DNA of 64,000 bases from assembly GCA_026182355.1 (NCBI GenBank), contig JAPFBL010000068.1, forward strand, positions 434,001 to 498,000, read 5' to 3'. Under the pieces are notes generated by a model that saw nothing but the letters and a program-made list of their open reading frames with translations, searched no databases and was not told the origin of the DNA. The translations under genes and the position numbers were made by a program. Below, piece by piece: positions 1 to 10,763 of this stretch; positions within the stretch are counted from its first letter, which is position 1; every line of letters starts with the position of its first letter. The stretch comes from Hermatobates lingyangjiaoensis (Eukaryota > Arthropoda > Insecta > Hemiptera > Hermatobatidae).

Positions 1-1870
1 CCGGTAGATTTCTCCTATTGAGCCGAATAGACCACTTAAAAAAAAAAAAAATTGTAACATATACATATGTATAATTAGCCACAACTGTAGTAAAGTTAAT
101 TTATATTTCTGAACTAACCTGTAAGTTTCTTCTCCACCAACAAACTGTGCCATACATCTGAGAGCAATGACGTGAAAAGGGTGACTCGCAATAATCGAGG
201 CTGTTTTACAAGCAACATCTCTTGAAAGTGTTTGTACAAATTGACTTCTCCTTTACATAGAAATAAACTAATTTTAATGACCATACTAAGTGTAAAAATA
301 CATCTCTAAGAAAGCTAATAGCTAACCTATTAAGCAACTTAAAACAACTAATGGTTCAGAAAAATAATCATTTAGTGCAAACAATTATTAAACAAGTTTG
401 TTTTATTCGACTCTTTCTATAACTTTTCATAAAACATACATATAAATCACTTGACAACAAGTTAACAAAATTTACAGCATTATCAATTTATTACTGGTTC
501 TTGCAATTCAAAACTCTAGGGAGATTTATTTCATCATTCATCATTTTAGGAGAAGTGGTTAGCTAGATGACTAATTAATAAGAAATGAGTCTAAACGGCC
601 ACAGATGTTCACATTTTTTCAATTCAGATATTCACCATTTTCCGCACTGCTCCTTCATATGGCATCGATTACCACGTAATCATAACTAATTTTCTCACCA
701 CTCCTCCATATGAATTTGGATTTCATATAGACTACTTTAAATACAGTTGAAGAATAGTGTCGAAGTCAATGCTAAGTTTAACAATAAGTACTAATAACTA
801 TGAGCATTTAAAAATATTTAGGGTTTCATTACTGCAAATTTATCATATACTCGATATTTTTTTGGGAGGCTTAAATATTATACAGGAAACTAAACCAATG
901 TTAATAACCCAAGAAAATCAACCATGTGTACTACTATAAACAAACTATCACATACATAAATTACAAACAATTACATGAGAACATAATAAATATATGATTC
1001 CCACTTTTTCAGTCTTGACAGTATAAAATAATGCTCCCAATAAAATTATGACAGCTATAACAGCACTAATAACTTAAAAGTAAGTATAGTTACTTTTAGC
1101 CGAAAAATCTTACGATAATGGATACTCTCTAGTCGAACAGAAAGCACACATATAAATTAAATAAGATTATCATGTTAAAACTTACATGATATATTGACAT
1201 CTGCACTAAACCAAGATGCATATTAATCAAAAACAAATATGTAACACGAATTCATTCAATGGACTCTTAATGATAAACACTATTTATTAATTATTTAAGT
1301 AACTTGGTACATATTTTTGTAAAAATTTCAGTATACATACTTTTCTTCTACTGTTAACTGATCATCATCTAAATTATAATTGTTGACATGTTTGAACTTA
1401 TCGGCCATACAATGAGATGCATACACAGCAACAATATGAGAAGTTATTTTTGGTGTGAATCCACGATAGCATCCTGAAATACCGTCTATACTCCCTATGT
1501 ATTTAACTAAAACAATAAAAAAATGTAAGTCTAAAAATTATTCCCTACGAAAATTACAAATTTCATATACCGGTAAAATCTCATACATACCATACTTGAA
1601 AACATTGGGAAGGACGTAAGCTTGTTTCCACCAAAACACTTTTGCAGGATACGGTGTTATAGGTTCATGACCAATCTATAAATGGGTAACAAATTCAAAT
1701 TCATATAGCAAATTAGTTATTATAATATTATTTCAGATTTCAGACATTACCTGTATTAAAAATTTGGCAAATTCGAATGGATGTGCAACAGTACTAATAA
1801 CTATACGCCCACCTAAAGAAGATAGACATGCAAGGGCTTGTTTCGAATGATCGTCATTCGAACTACTCAT
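1..1870 (-). CDS. MTCH2: Mitochondrial carrier homolog 2 (MTCH2)-like protein, 5' five coding exons, partial
   Basis: MTCH2 is a divergent SLC25-family protein of the mitochondrial outer membrane, acting in membrane-protein insertion and apoptosis. I assembled five exons by hand on the minus strand, all with GT..AG borders and compatible phases: 1870-1751 (start ATG 1870-1868), 1675-1591, 1506-1341, 250-119 and 34-1 (continues off the window). The joined product begins MSSSNDDHSKQALACL and carries the family landmarks in order: AHPFEFAKFLIQIGHEP, the SIDGISGCYRGFTPK block (vertebrate form SIDGRRGLFTGLTPR), SHPFHVIALR (vertebrate THPFHVITLR) and SGLFGSIGEIYR. The region lines up with roughly the first half of the vertebrate protein, and the N-terminus is about the right length. 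Intron 3 is the longest, about 1.1 kb. The gene is divergent from the insulin-receptor gene; no frame breaks are seen. MTCH1 is the only realistic alternative name. Confidence 0.9.
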
Positions 1871-2610
1871 TCTTAAAGAAAAAACTTTAAAATATCCTAC
1901 TTTCAGAGGTCAGGAACAACCAACCAAATGATTACCGTATCTGGAACCAGTGTTGCTAACTATTATCGTTTTCAATACATGTTTGCTTTTACAGCTAAAC
2001 TACTCTACTAAAATTATTGTTCACACCAGTAGTGATGGATACAAGTACAGTACAAAACAAAAATAGTTTTTTGAATTTAATATTTCTATTTTTGTGATTG
2101 TAATGTTTCCTTAGTATCCATTATATTTTTTTTAGTACATGTAAATCAAATATTGGTTGTATGAAATTATAAATTAGGCTTCTTTAACCTATGCATTCAG
2201 TGTGATTAAAGTAATATAGCATGAAAATAATTTTGTTTATCAATCAGATCAGTAGAGAATATTGCAATAAATCTGGATGACAATGAAAAATGAGAAAATT
2301 ATTAAATTACTTTTTTAAAAAATGTAAAAGTTTCATTATCTAAGAAAACAATTTTTTATTAAAATTAGTTGATACCTTGAGTGGTATCATAATATGAAAT
2401 ATTAATTCTTTAAAAATCGTGGCTTACAATGGTTATTTTTTTTTTATTTATACTACAACCCTGTGGCATTATAATTCAATTTACCGCACGTGCTTATCTT
2501 TATGTTGATTGTTTACTATTTGGTATTTAAATTTCAAATCCTTGAAAAGGAATTTCTGGTTTAGTGAAGTATTATTTCTTGTTTTGTAATGTTATGGTTC
2601 TTTAAGAAAT
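1871..2610. promoter_or_regulatory. Divergent intergenic region between the MTCH2-like and insulin-receptor genes
   Basis: These 740 bp lie between the two divergently facing start codons and must contain the 5' UTR and promoter of each gene unless a 5' non-coding exon lies elsewhere. The sequence is AT-rich with no CpG-rich core. A TATTTAAAT stretch at 2524-2532 sits about 80 bp before the receptor ATG and is a possible TATA-like element. An in-frame TAA at 2587-2589 shows that the receptor frame does not extend further upstream. No transcription start can be fixed from sequence. Confidence 0.35.
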
Positions 2611-5600
2611 ATGAATCTATTGAGAATGAAACATGGGTTCATAATTTTATGTTTCTACATGGAATTCTCTATTGTCCTTTCTTTGAATATGAGTGTTCAA
2701 CGTGATACAATTTGGAAAAATGCCACTGGAATATGCAGTAACATTGAAATTTGGTCTGCTTATGATGCAAGTGTATTACACTTAAAGGAATGTAATGTTG
2801 TAGAAGGGTATGTTCGCATGGCGATGTTTGATGTGATTAGTGGTTTGGACGGGAATTTAACATTTCCTTATTTAAAGGAGATCACTGGTTATTTAATGTT
2901 GTTCCGAGTAACAGGGTTAAAGTCATTGAAAGATATTTTTCCTAATCTGGCTGTAATTCGTGGTGAAGTACTTTTTGAAAATTATGGTTTAATATTATTT
3001 GAGGTTTTTGACCTAATGAATATAGGCCTTACGTCGTTAACTGATATCATCAAGGGATCAATTTATATTGCTAAAAATCCTAGTTTATGTTTTGTTGATA
3101 CTATTTCTTGGAAACAAATAGCACCTGGTGATAGGTTTAATATAATTGCCTATAACAAGAATATTAATGAATGTCCAGTATGTTCATCGGATTGTTCCAG
3201 TTCAAATGGGAAGCACCTGTGCTGGAGTGAATCTGATTGTCAAATTATCTGTCCTCCAGAATGCAATGGAGGTTGTCTGAAGAATGGTACGTGTTGTAGT
3301 TCCTCATGTCTGGGAGGGTGTTACGGAACTGGAGTAGAAGAGTGTAACACTTGTAGACACCTTCTTTTTCAGGATAAATGCGTCAGTGCATGTCCTCATA
3401 ATACTTACGAATACCTAAATAGAAGATGTATTCTTGAAAAAGAATGTTACAAGATTCATGAATCACTTCCAGTAATGTATCAATTCTGGAAACCTTTTGA
3501 TAACAAGTGCTTAAAACATTGCCCTTCTGGCTATCATGAAAACGAGACAATTATTGATAACCAAAAACAGGTCAGATGTGAAAAATGTATTGGAAATACT
3601 TGTAGAAAAGAGTGTTTATCTGTAGCTGTCTCTACTTTATCTGACGCAGAAAGGCTTAAAGGATGCACAATTATCAAGGGTGCCCTAATAATTAAAATTG
3701 AAGGTAATATAGTCTCTCAACTTGAAGAATATTTGAGTTCCATAGAAGAAATAACAGATTATTTAAAGATTGTTAATTCATTTTACATTTCTTCTCTAAA
3801 TTTTCTTCGTAATCTAAACAAAATAGGTGGTTTAACACGTGAATGGAAAGATAACAGTTTGGTTGTAATGGGGAATGAAAACTTGGAATTACTTTGGGAT
3901 TGGAGCAATAGAAAAAACAAACTTCAAATTAATGGATCAGTTACCTTTCTTTCAAATCCAAAGCTGTGCATATCAAAGATTAAAGAGTTAATAATTGAGG
4001 CTAATGTTCCTATATCAAAGTTGACTACTGACTCACGTAATGGGGAAAATATGGTATGTAATATGTCAAGTTTGTCTGCTTCAGTTCATGATATAAATGC
4101 AACTTCTGCAATGTTTGAGTGGAAAGAGTTTGACTTTTATGATCCAAGGCATGTTTTAGGTTATCAGCTGTATACACGTGAAGCACCTTTCAGAAATGTC
4201 ACTGTTTATGATGGGCGAGATGTATGTGGATGGGGTAATTGGAGAATAGATGACGTTTTTTATTTCGAAGGTGGTAAGCACCACTTCACAATATATGGTT
4301 TAAAGCCATACACCCAGTATGCATTTTATGTCAAGACTGCAATGATTTATCCTACTATTGGTGCCGAAAGCCCTGTCAGTTATTTTCGTACTCCTGCAAG
4401 TATTCCATCTGCTCCTTTAAATCCAGTTGTTTTTGCTAATTCCAGTTCTGAATTATTTGTATCTTGGTTGCCTCCAGAAAACCCCAACGGTATTATTAAC
4501 TATTATCAGGTTTCTTTTCACCAAATAGAAAAGGATTCACATAAAATTGTCGACTGCCAGGAAGAAATGCTTATTGAAAATGGGAAAAGTAGTATTAAAA
4601 TGGATCTCGAATCAAGTCCTCGTTCAGTAAAAAAAGTCATTAATCCCGAAAAAACTGAAGCTGTCGAAAAGGATTCCTTAATTGATAAAGCTCTAATTTC
4701 CATGACTTTCCAGGACAAACTTCAAGATTATATTTATGTAAAAATAGTAAAAAATAAACGGTCTATATCAGATGAATCCTTCCTTTCTTTATTTAATGAA
4801 GATGGCTCACTTTATGAGACCGAGTATTGTAATATGTCTATTAATAATTTGCACCATTTTACTGACTACATTATTATGATAAAGGCGTGTCGTAAACTAG
4901 AACCTGGTGAAAATGAAATTACATGTAGTAATGAGGCACGCGTCAATGGTAGCACTAAACCTCTTCCTTCGGCAGATACAATTCCCAATAACTTTACAGT
5001 ATCTGTTTCGAACGTGACTTCAAAAATTGTAACTCTTAGTTGGGATGAACCCCAGGACCCTAATGGTTTTATCAAATCCTATCGAGTTGAATTTATAAAA
5101 TCTGGGTGGCATTCCTCAAGAATTGAGTGTGTATCTAGAACAGAGTTTTTAAAACTTGGGAAGGTTTACTCCTTAAGAAATCTTAACCCCGGTAATTATA
5201 GTGTTACTTTGAGAGCTATGTCTCTTAGTGGTTTAGGGCCTTATACACAATCAAAGAATTTCAGTGTTCCAGGAGAGTCTATGATTTTCCAATATGGTTA
5301 TTGGGTTCTCGGTACTATTGGTATTATATTACCGCCCGTACTCTTAGGCATGTTTTTTTACATTAAAAGAACTGGGAATAAAAAGCTGTTGATTAGTTTA
5401 AATCCTGAATATGTTCCTAGTTCTTATGTTGCAGATAGTTGGGAAATACCGAGAAGCCAGATTGAGACACTTAAGGAAATAGGGCAAGGTTCATTTGGAA
5501 TGGTATTTGAAGGTGTTCTTCATGGAAGTGGTGGTACTACAAAACGTTGTGCTATTAAAACTGTACCAGTACAAGCAAGTTTGAATGAAAAAATGGAATT

Positions 5601-6372
5601 TCTCAATGAAGCTACTGTGATGAAGGAATTCGACACTTACCATGTGGTTAAGTTATTAGGTGTCGTTTCCGTGACCCATCCTCCTTATGTTGTTATGGAG
5701 TTAATGATTGTTGGTGATTTAAAATCATATCTTCGTTCACATAGACCAGATTCATGTGATCCATTGGATCACCATCCTAAATTGAAGAAAAAAATTCAAA
5801 TGGCTGTAGAAATTGCAGATGGTATGGCTTACTTAGCAGCAAAGAAGTTTGTTCATAGAGACCTAGCTGCTCGAAATTGTATGTTAAATGAAGAGTTAAC
5901 AGTTAAAATAGGTGATTTCGGAATGGCGAGATTCATATATGAGAGTGACTATTACAGAAAAGGCTCTAAAGGTTTACTTCCTGTCAGATGGATGGCTCCA
6001 GAAAGCCTTCGAGAAGGAGTTTTTCTAACAGTTTCTGATGTTTGGAGCTACGGTGTAGTTTTATATGAGATTTTCACTTTTGCTTCTCAACCATACCAAG
6101 GACTGACGAATGATCAAGTTTTGAGGTTTATTTTAGACGGAGGAAGGCTGAATAGACCTGATGATTGTCCCGACAGAATGTATAAGATTATGGTACAATG
6201 CTGGTTACAAGAACCCCAAAAACGTCCTTCGTTCATGACATTAGTCGGCATGTTACATCAAGATGCTAATGCTAATTTTCATATGATCTCATTTTATGAT
6301 AGTGCAGAGGGCAAAGAAATAAGGAAATCTGGACTCGCATCTGAAGACAGTCAACTTGAAGTGAGTTCTTAG
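2611..6372 (+). CDS. InR: Insulin-receptor-like receptor tyrosine kinase, intronless, full length (1253 aa)
   Basis: Plasma-membrane receptor for insulin-like peptides; dimeric tyrosine kinase feeding the PI3K/AKT pathway. Seen in order: signal peptide (residues 1-25; Met6 is an alternative start), L1 (about 40-185), Cys-rich furin-like region (188-335), L2 (345-475), FN3-1 (Cys539 at the interchain-disulphide position), FN3-2 with insert domain, alphaCT-like helix 698-710, KNKR cleavage site 714-717, FN3-3, TM 896-918, NPEY 931-934. The kinase has GQGSFG 958-963, AIK with Lys983, HRDLAARN 1082-1089, DFG 1102-1104 and activation-loop tyrosines 1110, 1114 and 1115. The C-terminal tail is short. 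An in-frame TAA lies 24 nt before the ATG, so 2611 is the first Met. Length is normal for a receptor without the long Drosophila tail. There is no intron across 3.76 kb, unusual for the family and suggesting a retrocopy; the intact frame and motifs imply it is functional. The CCxC triad of the vertebrate insert domain is absent. Confidence 0.95.
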   Translation: MNLLRMKHGFIILCFYMEFSIVLSLNMSVQRDTIWKNATGICSNIEIWSAYDASVLHLKECNVVEGYVRMAMFDVISGLDGNLTFPYLKEITGYLMLFRVTGLKSLKDIFPNLAVIRGEVLFENYGLILFEVFDLMNIGLTSLTDIIKGSIYIAKNPSLCFVDTISWKQIAPGDRFNIIAYNKNINECPVCSSDCSSSNGKHLCWSESDCQIICPPECNGGCLKNGTCCSSSCLGGCYGTGVEECNTCRHLLFQDKCVSACPHNTYEYLNRRCILEKECYKIHESLPVMYQFWKPFDNKCLKHCPSGYHENETIIDNQKQVRCEKCIGNTCRKECLSVAVSTLSDAERLKGCTIIKGALIIKIEGNIVSQLEEYLSSIEEITDYLKIVNSFYISSLNFLRNLNKIGGLTREWKDNSLVVMGNENLELLWDWSNRKNKLQINGSVTFLSNPKLCISKIKELIIEANVPISKLTTDSRNGENMVCNMSSLSASVHDINATSAMFEWKEFDFYDPRHVLGYQLYTREAPFRNVTVYDGRDVCGWGNWRIDDVFYFEGGKHHFTIYGLKPYTQYAFYVKTAMIYPTIGAESPVSYFRTPASIPSAPLNPVVFANSSSELFVSWLPPENPNGIINYYQVSFHQIEKDSHKIVDCQEEMLIENGKSSIKMDLESSPRSVKKVINPEKTEAVEKDSLIDKALISMTFQDKLQDYIYVKIVKNKRSISDESFLSLFNEDGSLYETEYCNMSINNLHHFTDYIIMIKACRKLEPGENEITCSNEARVNGSTKPLPSADTIPNNFTVSVSNVTSKIVTLSWDEPQDPNGFIKSYRVEFIKSGWHSSRIECVSRTEFLKLGKVYSLRNLNPGNYSVTLRAMSLSGLGPYTQSKNFSVPGESMIFQYGYWVLGTIGIILPPVLLGMFFYIKRTGNKKLLISLNPEYVPSSYVADSWEIPRSQIETLKEIGQGSFGMVFEGVLHGSGGTTKRCAIKTVPVQASLNEKMEFLNEATVMKEFDTYHVVKLLGVVSVTHPPYVVMELMIVGDLKSYLRSHRPDSCDPLDHHPKLKKKIQMAVEIADGMAYLAAKKFVHRDLAARNCMLNEELTVKIGDFGMARFIYESDYYRKGSKGLLPVRWMAPESLREGVFLTVSDVWSYGVVLYEIFTFASQPYQGLTNDQVLRFILDGGRLNRPDDCPDRMYKIMVQCWLQEPQKRPSFMTLVGMLHQDANANFHMISFYDSAEGKEIRKSGLASEDSQLEVSS

Positions 6373-6800
6373 TTCATTAAAACTACCTATAAAATGGATT
6401 TTACTGCTGTCCAATATAAAAGTGTAATGTTTTTAAAGAATACAACTAGATTTGTATTTCCTATATTTTATAGAAGTACTAGTTGGCCTATTATTTTGTA
6501 TTGAATTTTACTTGTTTTACAGAGTAAGTGAACAATTTTTTTTAAAGTCAATATGAACTGGCGGGATAAGTTAATTTCATTCTAATATTAAGTTCATACT
6601 ATCAACCGGTATGGAACCAACAAATTATTTAATCTCCAGGGTTTATTATGTTTAATGTTATGTGAATAAACTTCAATAAGAAATTGGTGATAAGCTCTAT
6701 AGTTTTAATGAATTCCGGATATTTGAGAAAATACAAACCAAATATGGGGCGTTATTTAACAATAAATATACGAGTATATATTGTTTAAAAAGCGAATTTA
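6373..6800 (+). other. Probable 3' UTR of the receptor gene with two AATAAA signals
   Basis: Directly after the TAG stop the sequence is AT-rich and non-coding. Canonical AATAAA hexamers are at 6665-6670 and 6761-6766, each a plausible polyadenylation signal for the receptor transcript. I found no clear poly(A) tract or direct repeat here that would mark the end of a retroposed mRNA; an old insertion could have lost both. Confidence 0.4.
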
Positions 6801-7240
6801 GATGGAACTAATTTTTTTTTTTTTGCCTCGCTGAATAGTATTAAAATGTTATATTAGTTTGAGATTAATGCAGCGATACGTAACTCGATGAAGGTTTACA
6901 CATAAAATCGTCTTCCGCAAAAAAAATCCTAAAAATTAATGAAAATATATTAAAATTACTTATGGTAAATTAGGTGTACGCCTATTGTATTTTATTATAA
7001 TTTCTTTTAAAATAAATATCTTTACGTTGAACCTTTCTTCTATACAAAGTTATTTTTCTTTCATATGTTCACATTATGTGTCATTATTTTTTATGTATTG
7101 ATTTGTTTTCAACAGTAGCTGAGCTTCATCTATCTTTTTTACAGGAACAGTTTCAAACTCTCCTGATATTTTGTGACTCATTGCCCTGTACAAAATACGT
7201 CCATTCAATGACCGCGAGACAAAATAGGTCATTTAGCAAA

Positions 7241-7487
7241 TGAGTAGAAAGATAACAGTTTGGTTGTAATGGTGAATGAAAACTTAGAATTTACTTTGGG
7301 TTTGAAGCTGTGAAAAAAACTTCAAATTAATGGATCAGCTACCATTCTTTCAAATCCAAAGTGTGCATATCAAAGATTATAAATATTTAATAAGTAAGGT
7401 TAATGTTCCTGTATCAGAATTGACTTATGATTCAAGGAGTGGGGAAAATATGGTCTGTAATATGTAAAGTTTGATTCAGCTTATGGT
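7241..7487 (+). pseudogene. Truncated insulin-receptor pseudogene fragment (L2 end to FN3-1 start)
   Basis: This stretch aligns along its length with 3843-4085 of the receptor coding sequence (about residues 412-491), in the same orientation. Shared runs include GATAACAGTTTGGTTGTAAT and TGGGGAAAATATGGT. It differs by many substitutions, a one-base insertion near 7290, small deletions in the segment encoding WDWSNRKN, and in-frame stops, so it cannot be translated. Similarity begins abruptly near 7243 and fades after the NMSSL region, so only about 240 bp survives. It may be one exon of a decayed intron-containing paralog or a remnant of a tandem partial duplication; the borders do not decide which. 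Confidence 0.87.
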
Positions 7488-9837
7488 AGACATTTTAGAT
7501 CCCTAATGGTCGTATCATGAAATGCTACTATGTTATGAAATGACAGGTGCTTCATGATGTGAGCAATTTTTGAAGTTTGGCAAAAATTGGGGTTGAGACC
7601 CCAAGTCAAATTGGCAAAAATTGACTTGATGCACAATCCGGGCATCGTGCTATTTCTTTTCTGATACAAACGTGAAAAGTATGTGGCGTGGTTAACTTTT
7701 TCCAAAGCCTAAGGCATTTTGGCACATTGAAACATGATAGAAAAGATACTTAATATTGAATCGTATTCTTGCTTCGAAAATGATTTAAAAAATTTAGTTG
7801 AGTTCAAGTTTGTTAGCTCAGTTTGATTTTATTGGTTATTATGTAAAGTTGTTGAAACATATAATAATTTTATTAATAACTTTATTAATTTTAGGGAGAT
7901 CCTTTTCTTCACTAAAATTTCAACCTTCCTTTTGATTGACTACAGATGTGATTTTTCCTTACTCTGAACTATCAATTTCAACATTGGATTGCAAAAAAGA
8001 TCTCATTGAATAATGAACAGATTGGAAATTTAGAGGTAATTATTTTCCTTACACATTTATTTTTAATGATGCTTAAATTATTTGTATATACTTTAAATCA
8101 ATATGTAGTATAAATTACTTAAGCCTTGTCTTAGGAATGCACACGACAAGGGCATGGTTTCGGAATCTTGTACCATTCTACACTTTCAATACACAAGGAT
8201 TATCGAAATATAAACATGATTTTTTTTCTTCATAGGTATAATTATAAAAGCTCTTATTAGATCTTTGTACAGTTCTCTTCAGCGAGAAAAAAATGTTATT
8301 TTCTAACTTTCTCATATGAAAAGAGAGAACCCTGGCACAACAGACAAAGCGCTCATGTACTCAACCAGTATGTATTCATTGTTGGATCCCCTCTTAAAGT
8401 CTGTTCTAGGAATGCAAAAGTATATATATATATACTCGTATAAATATACAGTCATCATCACAGAAAACCAAAAATTTTTTTAAAACAAAAGCGTATAATT
8501 CAAATCTTAAAAAAAATATTAAATTAACTAGCTCCACAGAGAAATATAATAAACTTTGAACTACTTTGAAAAAAATAGTTTTGAAAAGTTTAAAATAAAT
8601 TTATTTTTAATTTGCTAATATTACTGTTGAAAAATTCGTTTAAAAACACTATTAAACATATAAAACAAAAATAATTACAGCCTTAAAAAGTATTTTTTGG
8701 TATAGAATTTCAGATTTTGTTTAGTTTTTGTGATTTTAATTTTTTCCTATTTTTACACCCTCAAAATGCCGCCCCCTGACTTGTGCCCCCTCCCCCCTCT
8801 TGCTACTCCACTGATTGCTACCAATGGTTAAAATATGGATTCAATATATCCGGTTATTCCTTTGTTTTTCACTAAGGAGCCATGGAAGCAATCAAGCTAA
8901 AACCTTCAATTTTTTCTTATACGTTATTTTCTCTACAGATATTTCTCTGATACGTTGTAAGTAGATCTGATATCGGCCTTTTGAGCCATCCTTTGTTTTT
9001 GGGACTCATCAAGAGACTCACTCGGGACCCATTTCACTGAGGCCTTTCCTTTTCCAAGGTAGTCGGTGGATTGGTGCAACCAATACTAATGTCGATTTTA
9101 GATTTCGACCACTCTTAGGTGGCGATAATGTCTTAAAGCTCTTAAACCACCCTAATATTTCCTCAGTGACTCTCCATCGTTCTCGAAGTACCGTGATTTC
9201 TGTTTTCAATAGATCGCAGCAGGTAGAAGTGTTTGGCTCAATCACTCTTTTGGGTTCTTATGAACGTAAATTTCCACACTGTGCTTGTAGTTTGCTTAAG
9301 ATAACAATTGATTTGACAAATTGCAGTTAATGACTGATGTGACTCTAATGCGATATGTAAGTCAGATGTGCTTCTTGTTCATTCATGATTCTTCTGACGA
9401 AAGAAGAACAACTGATTGATATTACTTCGATTTGCTCCCCTCATATCGTTTGATATCATACTACCTACATCAAGATTCCCAACCCGCTTTCTACTTCTCA
9501 GTCTGCAGATAGGAAGTCAGCTTCTATTTGGAAGACCCTCGTCCATCAATGAATCTGGTATCCCATTATCAATAGTAATAATGTTTAATATAGTTACATT
9601 TTCACATAAAATATTTGGTTAAAGATCAATATTCATTGTTGATATCAGGCCGGTTGATTGATCCATTCAACTATTTTCTATTACAATACATACAACCTTA
9701 GAAGGGGAAGTAGAAAAGTCATATTATGAATGACAGGATTTGCTTATTTTGTTTTATACATAATACCTGTCGTACCTTGCTGTTATTTTAACTTATCAAT
9801 TTTTCATATTTTTGTATTAAATATGTTATTATAATTA
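7488..9837. other. Non-coding, AT-rich interval
   Basis: No coding frame with recognisable domains is present. A (TA)n run lies near 8423-8434 and an A/T-rich stretch runs from 8460 to 8760. A somewhat GC-richer block (about 8990-9560) has short open frames on both strands without recognisable similarity; it may be an unrecognised decayed repeat. Confidence 0.5.
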
Positions 9838-10666
9838 CTAGAAAACGAGTCCGTCTTTGATGGGTATTTTACAAAAATTCAGAGATGATACTTGTGTTTC
9901 AAAATATTACTAGAAAAGTTATAGAATAGGATGAAATATATTTATTAGCACAGTGTTAAGTAAGTGCCTCTGTATACAACACCACATTACAGGTGGTGTA
10001 ATACCACCTGTCTGTCCTTCAGGTACATAGAGAACAGAGAATTGGAACCTCTGAGTCTTGTGCAAGCAACATACAGTTGACCATATGAGAAAACTTGGTC
10101 TCACTGACTCCACTTCCTGCCGTAGACAGAGTTTTGCCTTGCGACGTATTAACCGTCATTGCGAAGCAAATGCTGACGGGAAATTGCAACCGTTTGGATT
10201 GAAAGGGACAATTGCTAGGTATCAATGGTATGTGTGGTATAAACACTGACTTCCCAGTACCAAACCCAGTCATGATATTAGTCTGTATGACGTATCTGTG
10301 CAAAGCACGAATTCGGAGTCGTGTCCCGTTGCACATTTTTGGGGCACTAAAGTTTCGTAACAACATGATTGGTGCTGCCACTTTTAGTTTTAAATAATGA
10401 GGAGACAGTTCAAGAGCATTCACGGCGTCAAGAAATTCAATTGGATAATGAACCACTTCCTTCATCACTATCACTCTGTTTACTGACTTGTAAGTTTTTT
10501 CTTCAGCTTGATACAGTACAGGAACCTGTTTATTGATTTTTCCTGCCTGCTGACTCATAGGGGTGAGAATTGCACGTTCACAAAGCCAGTTATTCTCAAT
10601 AGATGACAGATCTTGAGCTTCGGGAAACCCCTTGTCAATTATCTCTTGCTGGGAGCTTAAATGCAA
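9838..10666 (-). mobile_element. Helitron 3' portion with terminal hairpin and CTAG end
   Basis: Read on the minus strand, this segment ends with a helicase tail, then an imperfect GC hairpin at 9863-9851 (CC-TC, AAA, GACGG), then CTAG at 9841-9838 followed by T. A subterminal hairpin, CTRR end and insertion before T are the hallmarks of Helitron 3' termini. The same arrangement, with hairpin loop AAA and CTAG+T, is found at 43520-43545 beside another helicase remnant. The 5' TC end was not located, so the outer limit of the element is unknown. Confidence 0.8.
9919..10666 (-). pseudogene. Helitron Pif1-type helicase C-terminus, frameshifted
   Basis: A 215-codon minus-strand frame (10666-10019) matches the last part of the Rep/Helicase protein of Helitrons. 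It shows the block CERAILTP, the segment YPIEFLDAVNALELSPHYL, LKVAAPIMLLRN, CNGTRLRI, FPVSICFAMTVNTSQGKTL and SETKFSHM. These are the conserved C-terminal SF1 helicase motifs, with SQGKT in the place of the usual SQGQT. After SETKFSH the frame shifts, and the tail continues in another frame (10113-9919) ending NTVLINIFHPIL, almost identical to the tail of the copy at 43.4 kb. The Rep nuclease domain and the Walker A region are absent. It is a dead fragment. Confidence 0.85.
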
Positions 10667-10763
10667 ACGAAATTAAAATGAACTAACAATACCTACTTGC
10701 TAAGCCTGTATATTTTCAAAATAAACATGTCTGTGAAGTTAGCGAAAGGCAGTTTAAAATATC

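Noticed and set aside
4518..5075. Minus-strand frames within the receptor gene
   Set aside because: Antisense shadows of the InR coding sequence.
6917..6940. A-rich run as the poly(A) footprint of InR retroposition
   Set aside because: Only eight A residues and no matching direct repeat upstream; not distinguishable from background A-runs.
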